From contig NC_087082.1 of NCBI RefSeq assembly GCF_026151205.1, forward strand, positions 18,445,401 to 18,509,400: a DNA stretch of 64,000 nt, given 5' to 3'. The stretch comes from Bolinopsis microptera (lineage: Eukaryota > Ctenophora > Tentaculata > Lobata > Bolinopsidae). The notes below the pieces were generated by a model. It made no database searches. It was not told where the DNA came from and saw only the letters and a program-made list of their open reading frames with translations. The position numbers and the translations under genes are program-made. Shown here one piece after another: positions 9,863 through 21,000 of this stretch (position 1 is its first letter; each line of letters begins with the position of its first letter).

Positions 9863-10742
9863 GCGCCCACGTGCGCGCGCAAATCTGCGTGCAAAAATGC
9901 CAACCGTGGGAACGTACATTGTAAACAAAACTGCCTTCGCGGAGTTTTGCCTTTCAAAACTCTTTTCGCGGAGTTTTGTGTCAAATCTGGTCGCATAACT
10001 GAGCCGTGGAACTGGGCTGTTAGACCTAATTTAAAAATGTTGAGGAAAGGGTAGAAACTAAAGGTACTGGGTACGACCGTAAATATGGGTACAGTAAATC
10101 GGTGTTTAACTATCAGTCAAAGTCTATGATGAAGTTATAACTTTATAACTGATCTGATTCTGAGTATGGGCAGTGAATGGAAATCTTCGCGTCCGTCTCC
10201 CTCTGAGAAAACGGGCGCAATTTTTGTTACAAATACAATTGTATGCTCCTAGAACTCACAAAATCTTAAAAGCAGTTTGTGATAATAAGTGATACAAAAT
10301 ATGTATATCACCATCGGCTGGTTATTAACGTAAGGCTCTCCAAGATGATGAGTTATTTGATCGAAGCTAAGAGTTGCAATCATGAGAAAGTATATTTATA
10401 TATATTTGATTGTCAAGTCAAGCTTCGAACTCCAACAAGTAATGAGTTCTTTTGTGTACAAACGACACAGTTGTTAACTATAAAAAGAAGTATTGTAGCT
10501 CGACACAAAAGAAAGTTTGACAAATACTAAATAGTTTGACACATACTAAACAAAAGTTCGACAAGCCCTGAACTATGTTGATACATGGACGGTAGTTCGA
10601 CTAGTAGGGAAGTTCGATAACAGTACTACGGTCAGCCTACACAATCTAGAAGTAGAGTAGGATAAGTTATCCGATAACCTACTGTGCTACCATCAAAGGA
10701 ACGATCCCTCAATTTCCACTAAGTCACTGGTCTTTCGACAGC

Positions 10743-11054
10743 GTGCATCGTGGGAAGATGTTAAAAATACCAGTGGTTCTGGTTAAAAAGAAATCACGTA
10801 TGCACAGTGAATTAATCAAAATCTACAAAGTCCCTAATTTCCCTCCTGGGGCTCATCTTGCAGTACAGTCACACAGTTTCAGGAGTTGGAGAATAGTACT
10901 ACGTTTGATCAAACGGACTAAACATATTAATACTCATGCTAAGATATTTCCATTTCTTTCTTTGGACTTTTTGACAACTGATGCAGTTACTAATACTATT
11001 AGGTATTTAAGTTTGGAAATCAGGTACGAAATTATTTTGGAACTTAGTTTTCAG
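10743..11054 (+). CDS. Hypothetical exon, intact in copy A
   Basis: Open frame of about 104 codons ending CAG|GTAAGA, a strong splice donor. The product is basic (motifs KKKSRMHSELIKIY and KVPNFPPGAHLAVQS) and matches no family I recognise. The same exon occurs in copy B (28554) but there a TAG replaces TTG before the donor. Frame retention over about 93 codons in both copies is mild support; it could also be an unrecognised mobile element. Confidence 0.3.
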
Positions 11055-11125
11055 GTAAGATGTCAAAAATAACGAAAATCATAATTAATTGTAAACATGT
11101 TATTGAATATTGATAATAATCTCAT

Positions 11126-11515
11126 AATCACTTTTTGTTTTCAAATATTATACTGTTAATCAGCAGCTCACCAATCATGATATTATAATTGTTACATATC
11201 AATCTATTGAACTAAATTAGATTAACGAAATCGAATTAAATCTCCAGGGGAACTTTCTAGATTTAACACCAAAAATTATTATCGCAAAAGAAAAGGAGAT
11301 CGGCCCCTCGATCCTAGCTTGCTAGGTTCGCCATTGAATGTTGTGTTGTTGTTGTTGTCATAATCACTTTTTGTTTTCAAATATTATACTGCTAATCAGC
11401 AGCTCACCAATCATGATATTATAATTGTTACATTTCAATCTATTGAACTAAATTAGATTAACGAAATCGAATTAAATCTCCAGGGGAACTTTCTAGATTT
11501 AACACCAAAAATTAA
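11126..11515. repeat. Local direct duplication, about 236-bp period
   Basis: About 150 bp at 11126-11279 recur nearly unchanged at 11362-11515. An 80-bp insert ending in (TTG)n lies between. Copy B has the unit once apart from its LINE insertion, so the duplication arose in copy A. The (TTG)n tail suggests retroposition-associated filler. Confidence 0.8.
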
Positions 11516-11530
11516 AAGGCGTGAATTACC

Positions 11531-11635
11531 TTGCTCTGCGCCAGGCCCAGAGCAAGGTGCTTTGCGCCAGGCCCAGAGCAAGGTGCTCTGGGCCTGGCGC
11601 AGAGCAAGGTGCTCTGGGCGACTGGGGCTGGCACG
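11531..11635. repeat. Expanded palindromic unit GCCAGGCCCAGAGCAAGGTG
   Basis: Alternating direct and inverted copies of GCCAGGCCCAGAGCAAGG and CTCTGGGCCTGGC lie head to head. Copy B has a single partial palindrome at 30996-31030, so copy A has expanded. Confidence 0.8.
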
Positions 11636-11983
11636 ATTTAACGATATGGCGACTTAATGTGAAATTTTCATTACACCCATAAGTGCTACATTTTTCTATA
11701 GTCTAGTTTAAATTCCAAATAAACTTTTCTCAAACATTTCTCCTGGAATTTCCAGCAAATCAACTGTATCCAGTATCGGATTGGGTAAAATTTAATCATT
11801 CGGCTGTAGAGTAAATGCTTCAATATTTTAACGAGTACAAAACTATTAAATGTTATCATAATCAATCACACCTTAAACGGAAACAATATAAAAGGTAATA
11901 TCAATTAAGATGATTGGACTGTTAAAAATCAAAACATCAATTTGACAGAACTTATTGTTGACAAAAGCTTGTTATTATTGTAT

Positions 11984-13338
11984 AACAAGAAATGCGGCCG
12001 CTTTTTTTTGTGGATAGCCGCTCAATTTCCCGATCCGTGATGGCGTATTTTATCATATTCCATACAACCTGGGGACCCCAGTTTTTACTGTTTATAAGCA
12101 TGCAGATATGGCGAAGTGACAAGCCGAGCGCCACCAAGTTAATATAATCCCATATTGAATTTGAAAATCGTGTATATTTCTATGTAAACATATACTTATT
12201 GTTTATGCAACCTGACACCCGACACGGATCTGTGCAAAATAGATAGGTCCTGTCGTGATATCATGGATCGCTTAGGTTCCACCAAGATCTGGTAGTCCTC
12301 ATAATTCTGCGGCCTCTATGTATCGTCATCTCGTACAACTCTTTAAGAATCTGAGGGATTTGGCATGTGAAAATTTGCAGCCTTCTGCAGACATTGATTG
12401 GGTTAACGAGGTGTCGTACGTCACCTCAAGATCGGGTGACAGGGGGCTGACCAGGCCAGAACCCAATTGATTGGGTCTGAGGTCACGTGATTATGAGCCT
12501 GAGGTCACGTGACTATGACGTCACCAGACCTTGTTCTCCATTTCCCGCTCATTGGACCAGGTGAGCTTGCATGCTTGTGAATGTGGGTGTAAGTACAGCT
12601 GTACTGTAGTTTATACCTAATTAACCCCTATAGAAACCGAAAATTTATTTTCTGGCAGAAAGCTAGAAATTTACCAAAATATCGACATTGTTATAAATTT
12701 ATTTTGATGACCATTCCTGACCTAAAATTGCACGAGAAATTGATTAAACTTGGTTTCAGGACTCAACAATGCTTCGTTATGCCTTAAAATCCATGTTTTA
12801 TCGATACAATCAACATTATGATCCCGTTGATTAATTAGTAACAGGTACCTAATAAATACGCAGAAACAACCATCACACCTACATTGCATTCCTAACGGGT
12901 CGATTTCGAGTGACCAATAATTGTCGTGATGATACGTCATGTGTTCCTGATCATCACCAGCAATCAAGAGACAGGAGCGGCGGTAGCTTTAAATCAATGG
13001 TTTACGTTATTTTTGTGACAAAATAGTATTAGTAACTCAAAATAATAATAGTATGCTATCAATTAGTGCCTAGTGGGATATGTACATGGTGAAATTAGTA
13101 ATGTACTTGGTCCGTTCAGCGAGCCGCGCGCCAACAATTATTTAATTCAGATTATTACGCAAAATAACTTTGCGCAGGTAGTCACGTGGGCGATAACAGT
13201 GCGCGAGCTGAGGGCACGTATGTACGCACGCACGCACGTTCCCACGGTCACAAAGCTACCATATACAAAAAAACCTCGTTCGCTAACCCTTGTCCTTGAC
13301 TCTTTTGTGCCTTCGGCACTTTGAGTCAAGGATCGGGA
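11984..13338. other. Copy-A-specific insertion, about 1.35 kb
   Basis: Copy B runs directly from ATTATTATCGTATAA into AAATCTCATCAC (31378-31395); copy A holds this extra block at that point. It contains an AAGTGACAAGCCG motif at 12113, CACGTG sites, a (CGCA)n-like tract near 13220 and a hairpin at 13293-13332 near its right end. The region 13190-13260 resembles the flank at 9850-9925 in inverted orientation. No coding region is supported. Confidence 0.65.
13293..13332. other. Stem-loop with TTC loop
   Basis: Outer arms TCCTTGACTC and GAGTCAAGGA enclose an inner hairpin GTGCC-TTC-GGCAC. The loop style matches the hairpins at 9682-9739. It sits a few bases from the right end of the copy-A insertion, so it may be part of that element's terminus. 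Confidence 0.75.
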
Positions 13339-13371
13339 AAAAATCTCATTAGTTCCTTAGCTGTAGAAAAC

Positions 13372-13662
13372 GTTAGCACCCCAGCGAACGCCGTGGGCTT
13401 CATGCGCCGCCAAAACGTTTAAATTTCATTTTTATTATTCCCCCAAGACTCCTGTAAAGACAAATTGCGAATGTTTAGCTTTAAAACTACTCTGTTCTTA
13501 AATAATTGTCTTAATTATCGAATACTGAAGAGTTCAATTCAATCCAAGGTAAATTGTTCAAATTATGAGTGATCATGAATGAAAAATGGATAATTTACAC
13601 GTAAAATTTGCCTCAAAATTTGTCTTGAAAAATGACCATAACTCTGGCTATGATGGTTAGAT
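13372..13662. other. Copy-A-specific insertion, about 290 bp
   Basis: Copy B joins GAACGTTAG directly to ATTTGGACGTAATGAAGG. Copy A has about 290 bp between, bounded by GTTAG on both sides (candidate 5-bp target duplication). No terminal repeat or coding sequence was recognised. Confidence 0.6.
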
Positions 13663-14373
13663 TTGGACGTAATGAAGGTTAACAGAAAGTCATGCTTAGC
13701 TTTTCAGATTCAAAGTCAAAACAATATAATTTGATCTCATTCCGTACACAACAACTTAAATTATTTCTGCGTCTGAAAAGTGTAAATACTATAAATGTCC
13801 AATAAAATAGTTTTTATAAAGAGTCAACATCACTCAAAACTAATCTAATTTTAATCTAAAATATAGAAACATTTAGCATCTTAATTAACATAAAGCGCAA
13901 ACAAAACATTTAAAATATCGCATGTTTCATCAACTTTATTCAATTTTTTAGGGAGTCTGATACGACCCAATTCATAAAACTAGTCCGCATTATGGGACAT
14001 GAACGATAAGAAATACATTGAATCTGAACAAAACGGTCGAATATTATAACTGTTGAAGAAATGAGGGTATATTCCCATACCGGCCTCATACAAGAATTTA
14101 TAACTATAATCTGAATAGTCACCAAAATACCAACTAATAAAGCAGCCTCTGATTAATACGATCAAACAATTGTTTTTAACATTTCCCGGAGGTTTTTTTG
14201 GAACTTTGCATATAAATTTAATTTAAAAACTTGTCTTTTGAGCTGTAATCATCCTTCACAATTAAAATGTCTCATTTGTCCCCCGGTACAAAATTATTTA
14301 TTCAAAATCCACGTCGCTGTTCAATGTCCTTCTTTAAGAAAGATCCAACAAAAGTGAAAAGGTAAACTCGAGA

Positions 14374-14830
14374 TTAGCCGCAGTAAAATAGAGACTTCAG
14401 GAGATCTTGCTTCTGAAAATATTTGTTATTTCAATTATCTTTCTTCGATCAATAGCAATTAGAACGAATATGAACATGAAACAAAATATATTTAGGAAGA
14501 ACTCTCAGGGCAAAAACTTACAATCTTCTCAATCATAATCTCCTCAGACTCGTCCAGACGTTCTTGTTTAATCTCGCAGTCCAGCTCCTTCTTCACGTCC
14601 TCTCTCACAGATTGGTTCAGGTTTCCCACTACCAACCCCGCCACCTCCTCCTCCTCCGCTGGCTTGCTGAGGACTGAGGTCTTGAAGAAGCTGTAGAGAT
14701 CCTCCAGGGAGGGGACAGACTCGATACTGTTAGGAGGGGAGATGGTGTCGAAGTTTCCGTCAATCTGATACAAGTTCTCCTGTGGTTGCTCGAACCAGTG
14801 AGAGGTAGTTAAGTGGAGTGGTGAGGTTTT
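14374..14830 (-). pseudogene. 3' fragment of the zinc-finger gene (last two exons), copy A
   Basis: 14522-14830 matches the 3' part of the Ser/Pro/His-rich exon of copy B (motifs [20 protein letters not shown] and [14 protein letters not shown]) and ends at a GTAAGT donor. 14374-14412 is the last exon (CAG acceptor, [12 protein letters not shown], then TAA). Homology to copy B stops at about 14830 inside the exon, so the fingers are missing. The fragment has no promoter or start of its own. Confidence 0.85.
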
Positions 14831-16211
14831 GTCAATCTTCGCGGTGATAGATGAAATGGGAAATAAATATTTTTTTGAGTTCAAAGCTAAAATGTAAAGG
14901 GTTAGTTCTACACCCGATACCCAGTTGTAAGGGCTGCCTTTTAAGAGCTTGGGTTATTTTTGACCAAGGTATTTAGTTTGCTTAAAAGCATTCTCTTAGA
15001 GCTGATTAGGCGTGGATATATAATAAAGAAAGGGTACATAACCTGATGTAGAGTTCAGTTGGTGAAGAGGAGGAGATCAGGATTGGATCATGATGAATAA
15101 GAGGATGACCGATACAAGGCATGAGCTTGTGGCGGATAGAATTTATATTATGGCTACTGGTGACTGGTCCTCATGCCAGGATGACAGCCAATAAACTAAT
15201 AATTTGCCCGGTTAGCAATTATGATTTATGTGGCCTATCTTAAAGCTCGTGCAGCTAGCTGGGTCACGGGATGTCCCGCCAGGACTATAGACTTAATGCG
15301 TATATGGTAAGGCTTAGGAGGTGCTTAAGATTTGTTCGTTGCTTATTACTTTATTATGGATATAAAATGATCGTTAATTTAGGATTGACCTTTTTTACTA
15401 ATAAAAGACTTGGATAAATGCAACGTAAAATAGCAGGAGTTAAATAAATAAACAAGCATCGTCAAACAAAATAAACAATAATGTGGATCACCCTATGAAT
15501 GGAAAAGTGTTGGTGATGATGTGTTAAGTTTGACTTTGAGGTTTATTGCCAGCATTGGATAATCTGGGTCAATAAACCATAAAGTTGGTAAGGGGAGGAT
15601 TTTCGAATTTTATAAGTTTTGGCTCCAGCCAGGGATACGGCTGGATAACCAAAACTGTAACAGGGCAATGTTACAGGGCTAAACAAGAATTGTCCAGAAG
15701 CAACTGAATCAATTAATTTTTACCCCGCGGAACCCGGGAATTCATGGATCCCAGACTTTCGAAGCCTTATAATATAATTGTGTTAAAAACTTTCAGTGGA
15801 TTTGTGCTCGGAAGTGGCAACAGGGGCTGGCCCTGTTGCCCAGGAAATTTCTTTATAATATCTAAATTCTGTCAGCGTGTTTTGGAGCCAGTTAATTTTA
15901 CGTTTCTAAAAGGACTGTTTCTGTGATCTAACTGGTTAGGAGAAAACTGTAAGTTTCATCTGGATTATTGTGGCTAATACTGGAAATTGAAAGTTCCGTG
16001 ATTTAATATAGATTTTCACTTGGCATAGCCGGGCCTGGGATATTTACACCAGTGTCTTGACTTATGCCTGCTGAAATGAAGTTCACGGTTCTCTAAAATA
16101 GTAATTGTCTCTTCATAATCATATCTGTTCAATCCTTTAACAATCAAGTATATTCCACGCCAACAATACCATTCTTTTTCAGCTAAACAAAAATTTCAGT
16201 TAAACAAAAAT
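14831..16211. other. Region downstream of the receptor gene, no gene seen
   Basis: Unique AT-rich sequence between the duplication breakpoint and the receptor stop codon. The only oddity is a cluster of restriction-type hexamers at 15725-15751. The open frame at 15744-15926 has no family features. Confidence 0.5.
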
Positions 16212-18038
16212 CTAGCCTTTCCTTTTTCCTTTATCTTTTTCCAAGATATTTTTTGAATTAAAATCCTCGTTTTGAGATGTTTCGCATTCTTCAGGAATGG
16301 TTGTCAATATCGTTTGCGTAATACTGAATTTGCTCGCGAAAACTTTTCCTGTTAGGAAAATTTTAGAATATTCAGTTTCTGTTTTATTCAATGTGGCGGA
16401 ATTCTTTTTTGTGATATCTGATTTTGAAGCAGAATCCAAGTCCATAGTATCATCATTTTTGTGCAAAAAAGTAGAATCTTCCTTGTTGACAGTTTTGTTA
16501 TTATTACAAGTTCTGATTTCTTCATTTTGTCCTGACAGCTCATTTGCATTGAAAGCGGATTGCGGAGTCATGGCGACGTTTCTTTCCACATCTCTTTTCT
16601 TTCTTATAGTTCTAGCGAATTTGTTTATCGATAGTAAACATCGTCTTATATAAGACATGTAAAATAGAGATACCCAATATCTAATTTTCTTTACCATCAA
16701 CTTGATTGTCACGATTATGTAATCATGATATAGAATGGGATTTATAACAGAATTTATTGGTAGAATCACGATCGAAGATATTGGATACAAGGCTGTAGCA
16801 TCCATTAATTCAAAAGAATGCAACATACACACCGATATAAAAGGGACCCAACAAAAGAAATCTGTCGCAATTATGAGGGCTATTTGAAGATTGGATTCCT
16901 CTTTATCTCTTGAGCGTCTATTTTGGGCTTTGTGATTGCACATTCTAGCTCGTTGTTTTGAGCTCTTTGTAAAGAACAAAACCTTGCTGTAGCAGATAAA
17001 TATGATGGTGAAACACACAAAATACAGGGTTAGATTTGACCATACATAAACTTTTTGTGGGTCTTCTCTTGATACAAAGTATTTGAACAGACAAACGCCA
17101 TCATTGCCATAAAAGTGAACTTTGCGTCTCCCTATGCCTCCATATTGGTTTGAAAACATTGGGCTTATCAAACTATCGATTTTTGCCCAAGTGTACACTG
17201 CAGAGTCAACGAGTCTTCCATAATACTTGCTTATCTTGTTAATGTGCATGTCTTTGGTCACAAATGCTGGAAATATTGTAATGTTTGGATTATATGTCAT
17301 GCCATTGACAAAGATATCCTCATATCGGACCATTAAGGGGATATAGGATAGACAAAATGATGCAATTGACATTATCGCGATGAAGATGAACATTTTTGCA
17401 GCTGCATTTTTGGATGTCAGTTTTTGGACTTTGATGATACCGATAGCCCTAAATATGCTAAGAACTGTCATTGAAAAGAGGGATATTTGACCACCGAATG
17501 AACTGAACACTCCCAAGAAAGCACACCCATCACTGGATAACCAATTATATTTTTCTTTACAGTATGATTCCGCAAAGATGACTGAGTCTAAAATAGCAAT
17601 GGTTAACAGGTACAGTCCCGTTATTAGATCCCCAATATGAATGACAGTTGTCAGAGCTTTATTGTTCAATGCAGACGTAAAATGTCTGGTTGCCAGGTGT
17701 CTAAAATTCTTAAAAAGTTTGACAGAGTTTAGGATAACTGCTGCACAACCAACGACCCAACTGAAAACCTTTAGAGAGAGTTTTGAAATAATTGTTGTTC
17801 TACAGTCCTCATTGCACTCGTCGGTGTAGTCAGCACAATCTATTTTCCCATCACATTTCTGGCTCTGTCCAATGAAGCGTTTTGAAGATATGCATAAAAA
17901 GTTGTTAATACATGTATCTTCATCTGAGCTATCGCCACAATCGTCTACCAAATTGCAAACTTTGTCATAATCGACACATCTATCGTTGTTGCAGAGAAAT
18001 ATGTTATTTTGATACCGTCCACTTTTCTTATTTTTATT
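16212..18038 (-). CDS. Receptor last exon, C-terminal part: two LDLa modules and the 7TM domain
   Basis: The open frame follows the TAA at 18039 without a frame change. It begins with an LDLa (CNNDRC...[10 protein letters not shown]), then a second (CISSKRF...[14 protein letters not shown]). Counting from 17951, membrane segments lie near residues 60-80, 100-125, 143-172, 185-208, 303-327, 355-378 and 387-409. Class A marks: Cys143 at the top of TM3 with Cys287 in a long second extracellular loop, FCWVPF in TM6 (CWxP) and NPILY in TM7. The DRY position reads F-R-A, keeping Arg but not the acid. A tail of about 170 residues rich in Ser/Thr/Asn follows. The longest uninterrupted piece of the gene. 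Confidence 0.9.
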   Translation of the reverse strand, partial: NKNKKSGRYQNNIFLCNNDRCVDYDKVCNLVDDCGDSSDEDTCINNFLCISSKRFIGQSQKCDGKIDCADYTDECNEDCRTTIISKLSLKVFSWVVGCAAVILNSVKLFKNFRHLATRHFTSALNNKALTTVIHIGDLITGLYLLTIAILDSVIFAESYCKEKYNWLSSDGCAFLGVFSSFGGQISLFSMTVLSIFRAIGIIKVQKLTSKNAAAKMFIFIAIMSIASFCLSYIPLMVRYEDIFVNGMTYNPNITIFPAFVTKDMHINKISKYYGRLVDSAVYTWAKIDSLISPMFSNQYGGIGRRKVHFYGNDGVCLFKYFVSREDPQKVYVWSNLTLYFVCFTIIFICYSKVLFFTKSSKQRARMCNHKAQNRRSRDKEESNLQIALIIATDFFCWVPFISVCMLHSFELMDATALYPISSIVILPINSVINPILYHDYIIVTIKLMVKKIRYWVSLFYMSYIRRCLLSINKFARTIRKKRDVERNVAMTPQSAFNANELSGQNEEIRTCNNNKTVNKEDSTFLHKNDDTMDLDSASKSDITKKNSATLNKTETEYSKIFLTGKVFASKFSITQTILTTIPEECETSQNEDFNSKNILEKDKGKRKG

Positions 18039-21000
18039 TTAAAATGTCAGGCGATTCTTATTCTCTATTGGCATTGTAAAAATCCTGTCCACGTATTGAT
18101 TATCAATCTTACATGAGTCATAGTTAAGTGGTCGCAATGGACAAACAGGCTGCTCTTTGCATTTTTTCAAGCAACTAAGATAAACGTACACTCTTCCATA
18201 TACGTTTGTGCAGTCTACCATGGTCTCTGGTAAAACTATTTTTGGTATACCGTCGAGTCCAAAAATTGAGACTGGCAAGAAATCTTCTTTGACGCATTGT
18301 GATATATAGTGACCTAAACTTGTACTCACTCCGGCAACACAATGTATAAGAAATTCCAATTGATTTCTTGTTCCAATGGCGATGGGGTTTGTGAAAACAT
18401 GTTCGGATGATCTAGTCTGACCGCAAACTCTTGCATGATCGCAAATGTCATAACCGTTACACAGATCTTGGAACATTACATAATGGTACGATCTTGGGCT
18501 GCATATGTAAACATCTTCACATTTACTGCTGTCAGGCACATAACGAGACAATCTGCCGATTCCACATGTTGGCCAGATTTCTGTTTCGTCTTCTCCTTTT
18601 AGACAGTCTTTACTTCCGTCCATCAGCCAAGAGATGGGTATGGGAAGTTTTGTGTCGTGAAGATATCGGCGGGAACATGTAGACAAAGTCATTCTGTCAC
18701 AGATCTTGGATGTTTCATCACTTTTATCGGAACAGTCCGAAATTCCATTGCAGAATCGATGCTTATGGACATTACAAGTTCGACTGGTTGTCAAGCATAG
18801 GCTGTCGAATCCATCATCGCACAAACCTGGGTTCTGAACGCAGGTGGCAAATTTAGACACTGTAGATGGGTAGCCGTCAATCTTACACGACACTACTCCT
18901 CTCATTGGGTCCGTACAATTGGTTTGGTCCAGTAGAATTTGCAGTATGGCACATACGGCTCACCATCAATTTGCTTCAGTTTAATACTTGATGGATCAAT
19001 ATAGAACGATTTATAAATAAGTAGCGCAGAACATCTTGTAAAATTAGAAAGCCTCCGGTATGAGAACGATGATTCTGGATTCCATTTTGAATTCGATATT
19101 GGATTCCTAATTGTTGGAAGGCATTGTTTGCTCTTTTTGACATCTTCATACAGTTTTTTCTGGGCAAGGTTATCTTTGTAATCCAAATAATTGATGGCTT
19201 CATTTCCTCGAGGTTTTATGTTAAATAAACCATTCCTACCAGTATAGAGATCTATCATATGATGATTGTACTCGTTACAACCAATTTCATCCTCACCACT
19301 TTCGCAATCAATTCTGCTATCGCATATTTGTTGCGCGCTCACATATGACATATTACTTGTGATACTCTCACAAAATAAACCATAACGATAACCATTACAC
19401 AACGCTTCATCAAGACAACCATGAACTTCACATAATCCATTACATGTAGTAAAATTAGTCATACTAAAACCCATATTCAATGGATCATCAGGGATAAGGG
19501 TGAAAACATTAGGTGTTACTACCCCAATCTGTTTCGTAAAATTTCTGTTACAAAAAGATTTCGAATTGTCTCCTGATCGTAACATCAGTGATAGGGCGTT
19601 TTTCTCGTCATCTATACAACCTTGATAAACGCGAGGATCGTCAGAACAGAGCTTTGTTACTTCAGGGTAGCGGTAGTTTGCTGATTTCGGTCGCTTACGT
19701 GGAAGATATACGTAATATTTTGAGGAATCAATGCATTCGATGATTTCAAAATTTTCGTCTTGTTGACAAACATTTTTGAAATATCCGTTAGTTTCGGCAA
19801 TGTTACACGCTCCTGAAATAAATTTTAAAGAAATAAGAATATCAATGTTGCTTCAAAACCAGTGTGCACTGTGCAGCGTAAATCCTTTTCAGCCGCTAAA
19901 GGTGAAAATAAGAATAAACTGAAAATAAGTTCCAAATGTTCATTTTTATATTCTTTAATATTCTATATTATTAATTATTAGACACAACAAATAAAAAGAA
20001 ATATGCTAAGATAAATACTTAAATATGACATGTTGAGGACTTACCAGGCTGTATATTGCAAAGAAGTCCCAATGTATATTTAGTATATTTATTACCCGTA
20101 CCGAAATGTCTCCTCTCCAAGGAATAAGAACAGCTATTGAAATCAAAATCACTTTTAGTTCCATCACAGGAAAAATTTGTCATCACTCTAGCATGATCTA
20201 GCAAATTTCTCATAGCTGTATTTTCATTGTAATCGATATTGTTCAGGCTTTCTTGATATCTTTCTGGTGCATCATATATTACAGTGATCCTGTGTTTGGA
20301 ATTTAATTTATGATAACATTATGTGGACTTGCACAATTATAATTCGGTTTATGTTTAAACTTTTAAAAGACATTTTTTGTTGAAGCAGTCCTCAAGTTGA
20401 AGTTGATATTGAAATTAAATGCTTAGGAGTAAAAGAGGCCGTATTTTGGTGCATCTTGAGAAGCGGGATTGAGCAAAGTGAAAAGTTGTGTGATCAATAA
20501 ACCGGAACATGAAATAAAAATCAGACAATTTTTATCAAAGCCGCAAAATCGAAATTTGCTCGTTAATTTAATACTTAGTCACTGTTCATTGATCAAATAA
20601 TCAATTCTAATAAAAATTAAGTCATAAGCTTCCCCGCTTTCACAGAAGCACATGGTTTAACATGGTTTAACATGGTTTAACAAAATTTGTCATTAAGCAT
20701 TAAAAAAGTTATAAATAGATAAATAAAGCGTTCCTTACCAGGTTTCTATCGCTCCCCAAAAGTACTCGTTATTTAAGGCAAACCAATCCTCGGCATAATT
20801 GTAACCAAGCTTCTTGCATATGACATTTGCTTTGTAGTCTGAGAAGTTCGACAAAGAGACGGTTGCTGTCTGAAAACAAAAACTGATGAAAAATATTGTC
20901 ACATTTTAGATATGTATCAAATATATTTTTGTTCGACTAGGCCCAACCACATGAAAGAATGTTGTGAAAACGCAGTTCGTGCTGAATATCAATAACAATG

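Larger units (their letters stand above)
4464..14830. repeat. Segmental duplication, copy A
   Basis: Long blocks are near-identical and collinear with 23130-32610 (copy B): 4464-6175 with 23130-23945, 6175-7075 with 23945-25085, 7080-7960 with 26425-27750, 10018-11280 with 27815-30960, 11640-11980 with 31030-31385, and 13660-14830 with 31420-32610. Copy A has its own insertions at 5204-6103, about 8011-10017, 11984-13338 and 13372-13662. The right end falls inside a zinc-finger-gene exon at about 14830. The true left end is hidden by the gypsy insertion. Confidence 0.9.

Noticed and set aside
9556-9996. Frames rich in Gly/Arg/Pro across the GC hairpins
   Set aside because: Produced by the GC palindrome inside a mobile element; the inverted copy gives the same artefact at 60199-60519.
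13940-14165. Minus-strand frames with YRSCPIMRTSFMNWVV or similar
   Set aside because: The frame differs between copies A and B and no splice sites bound it.
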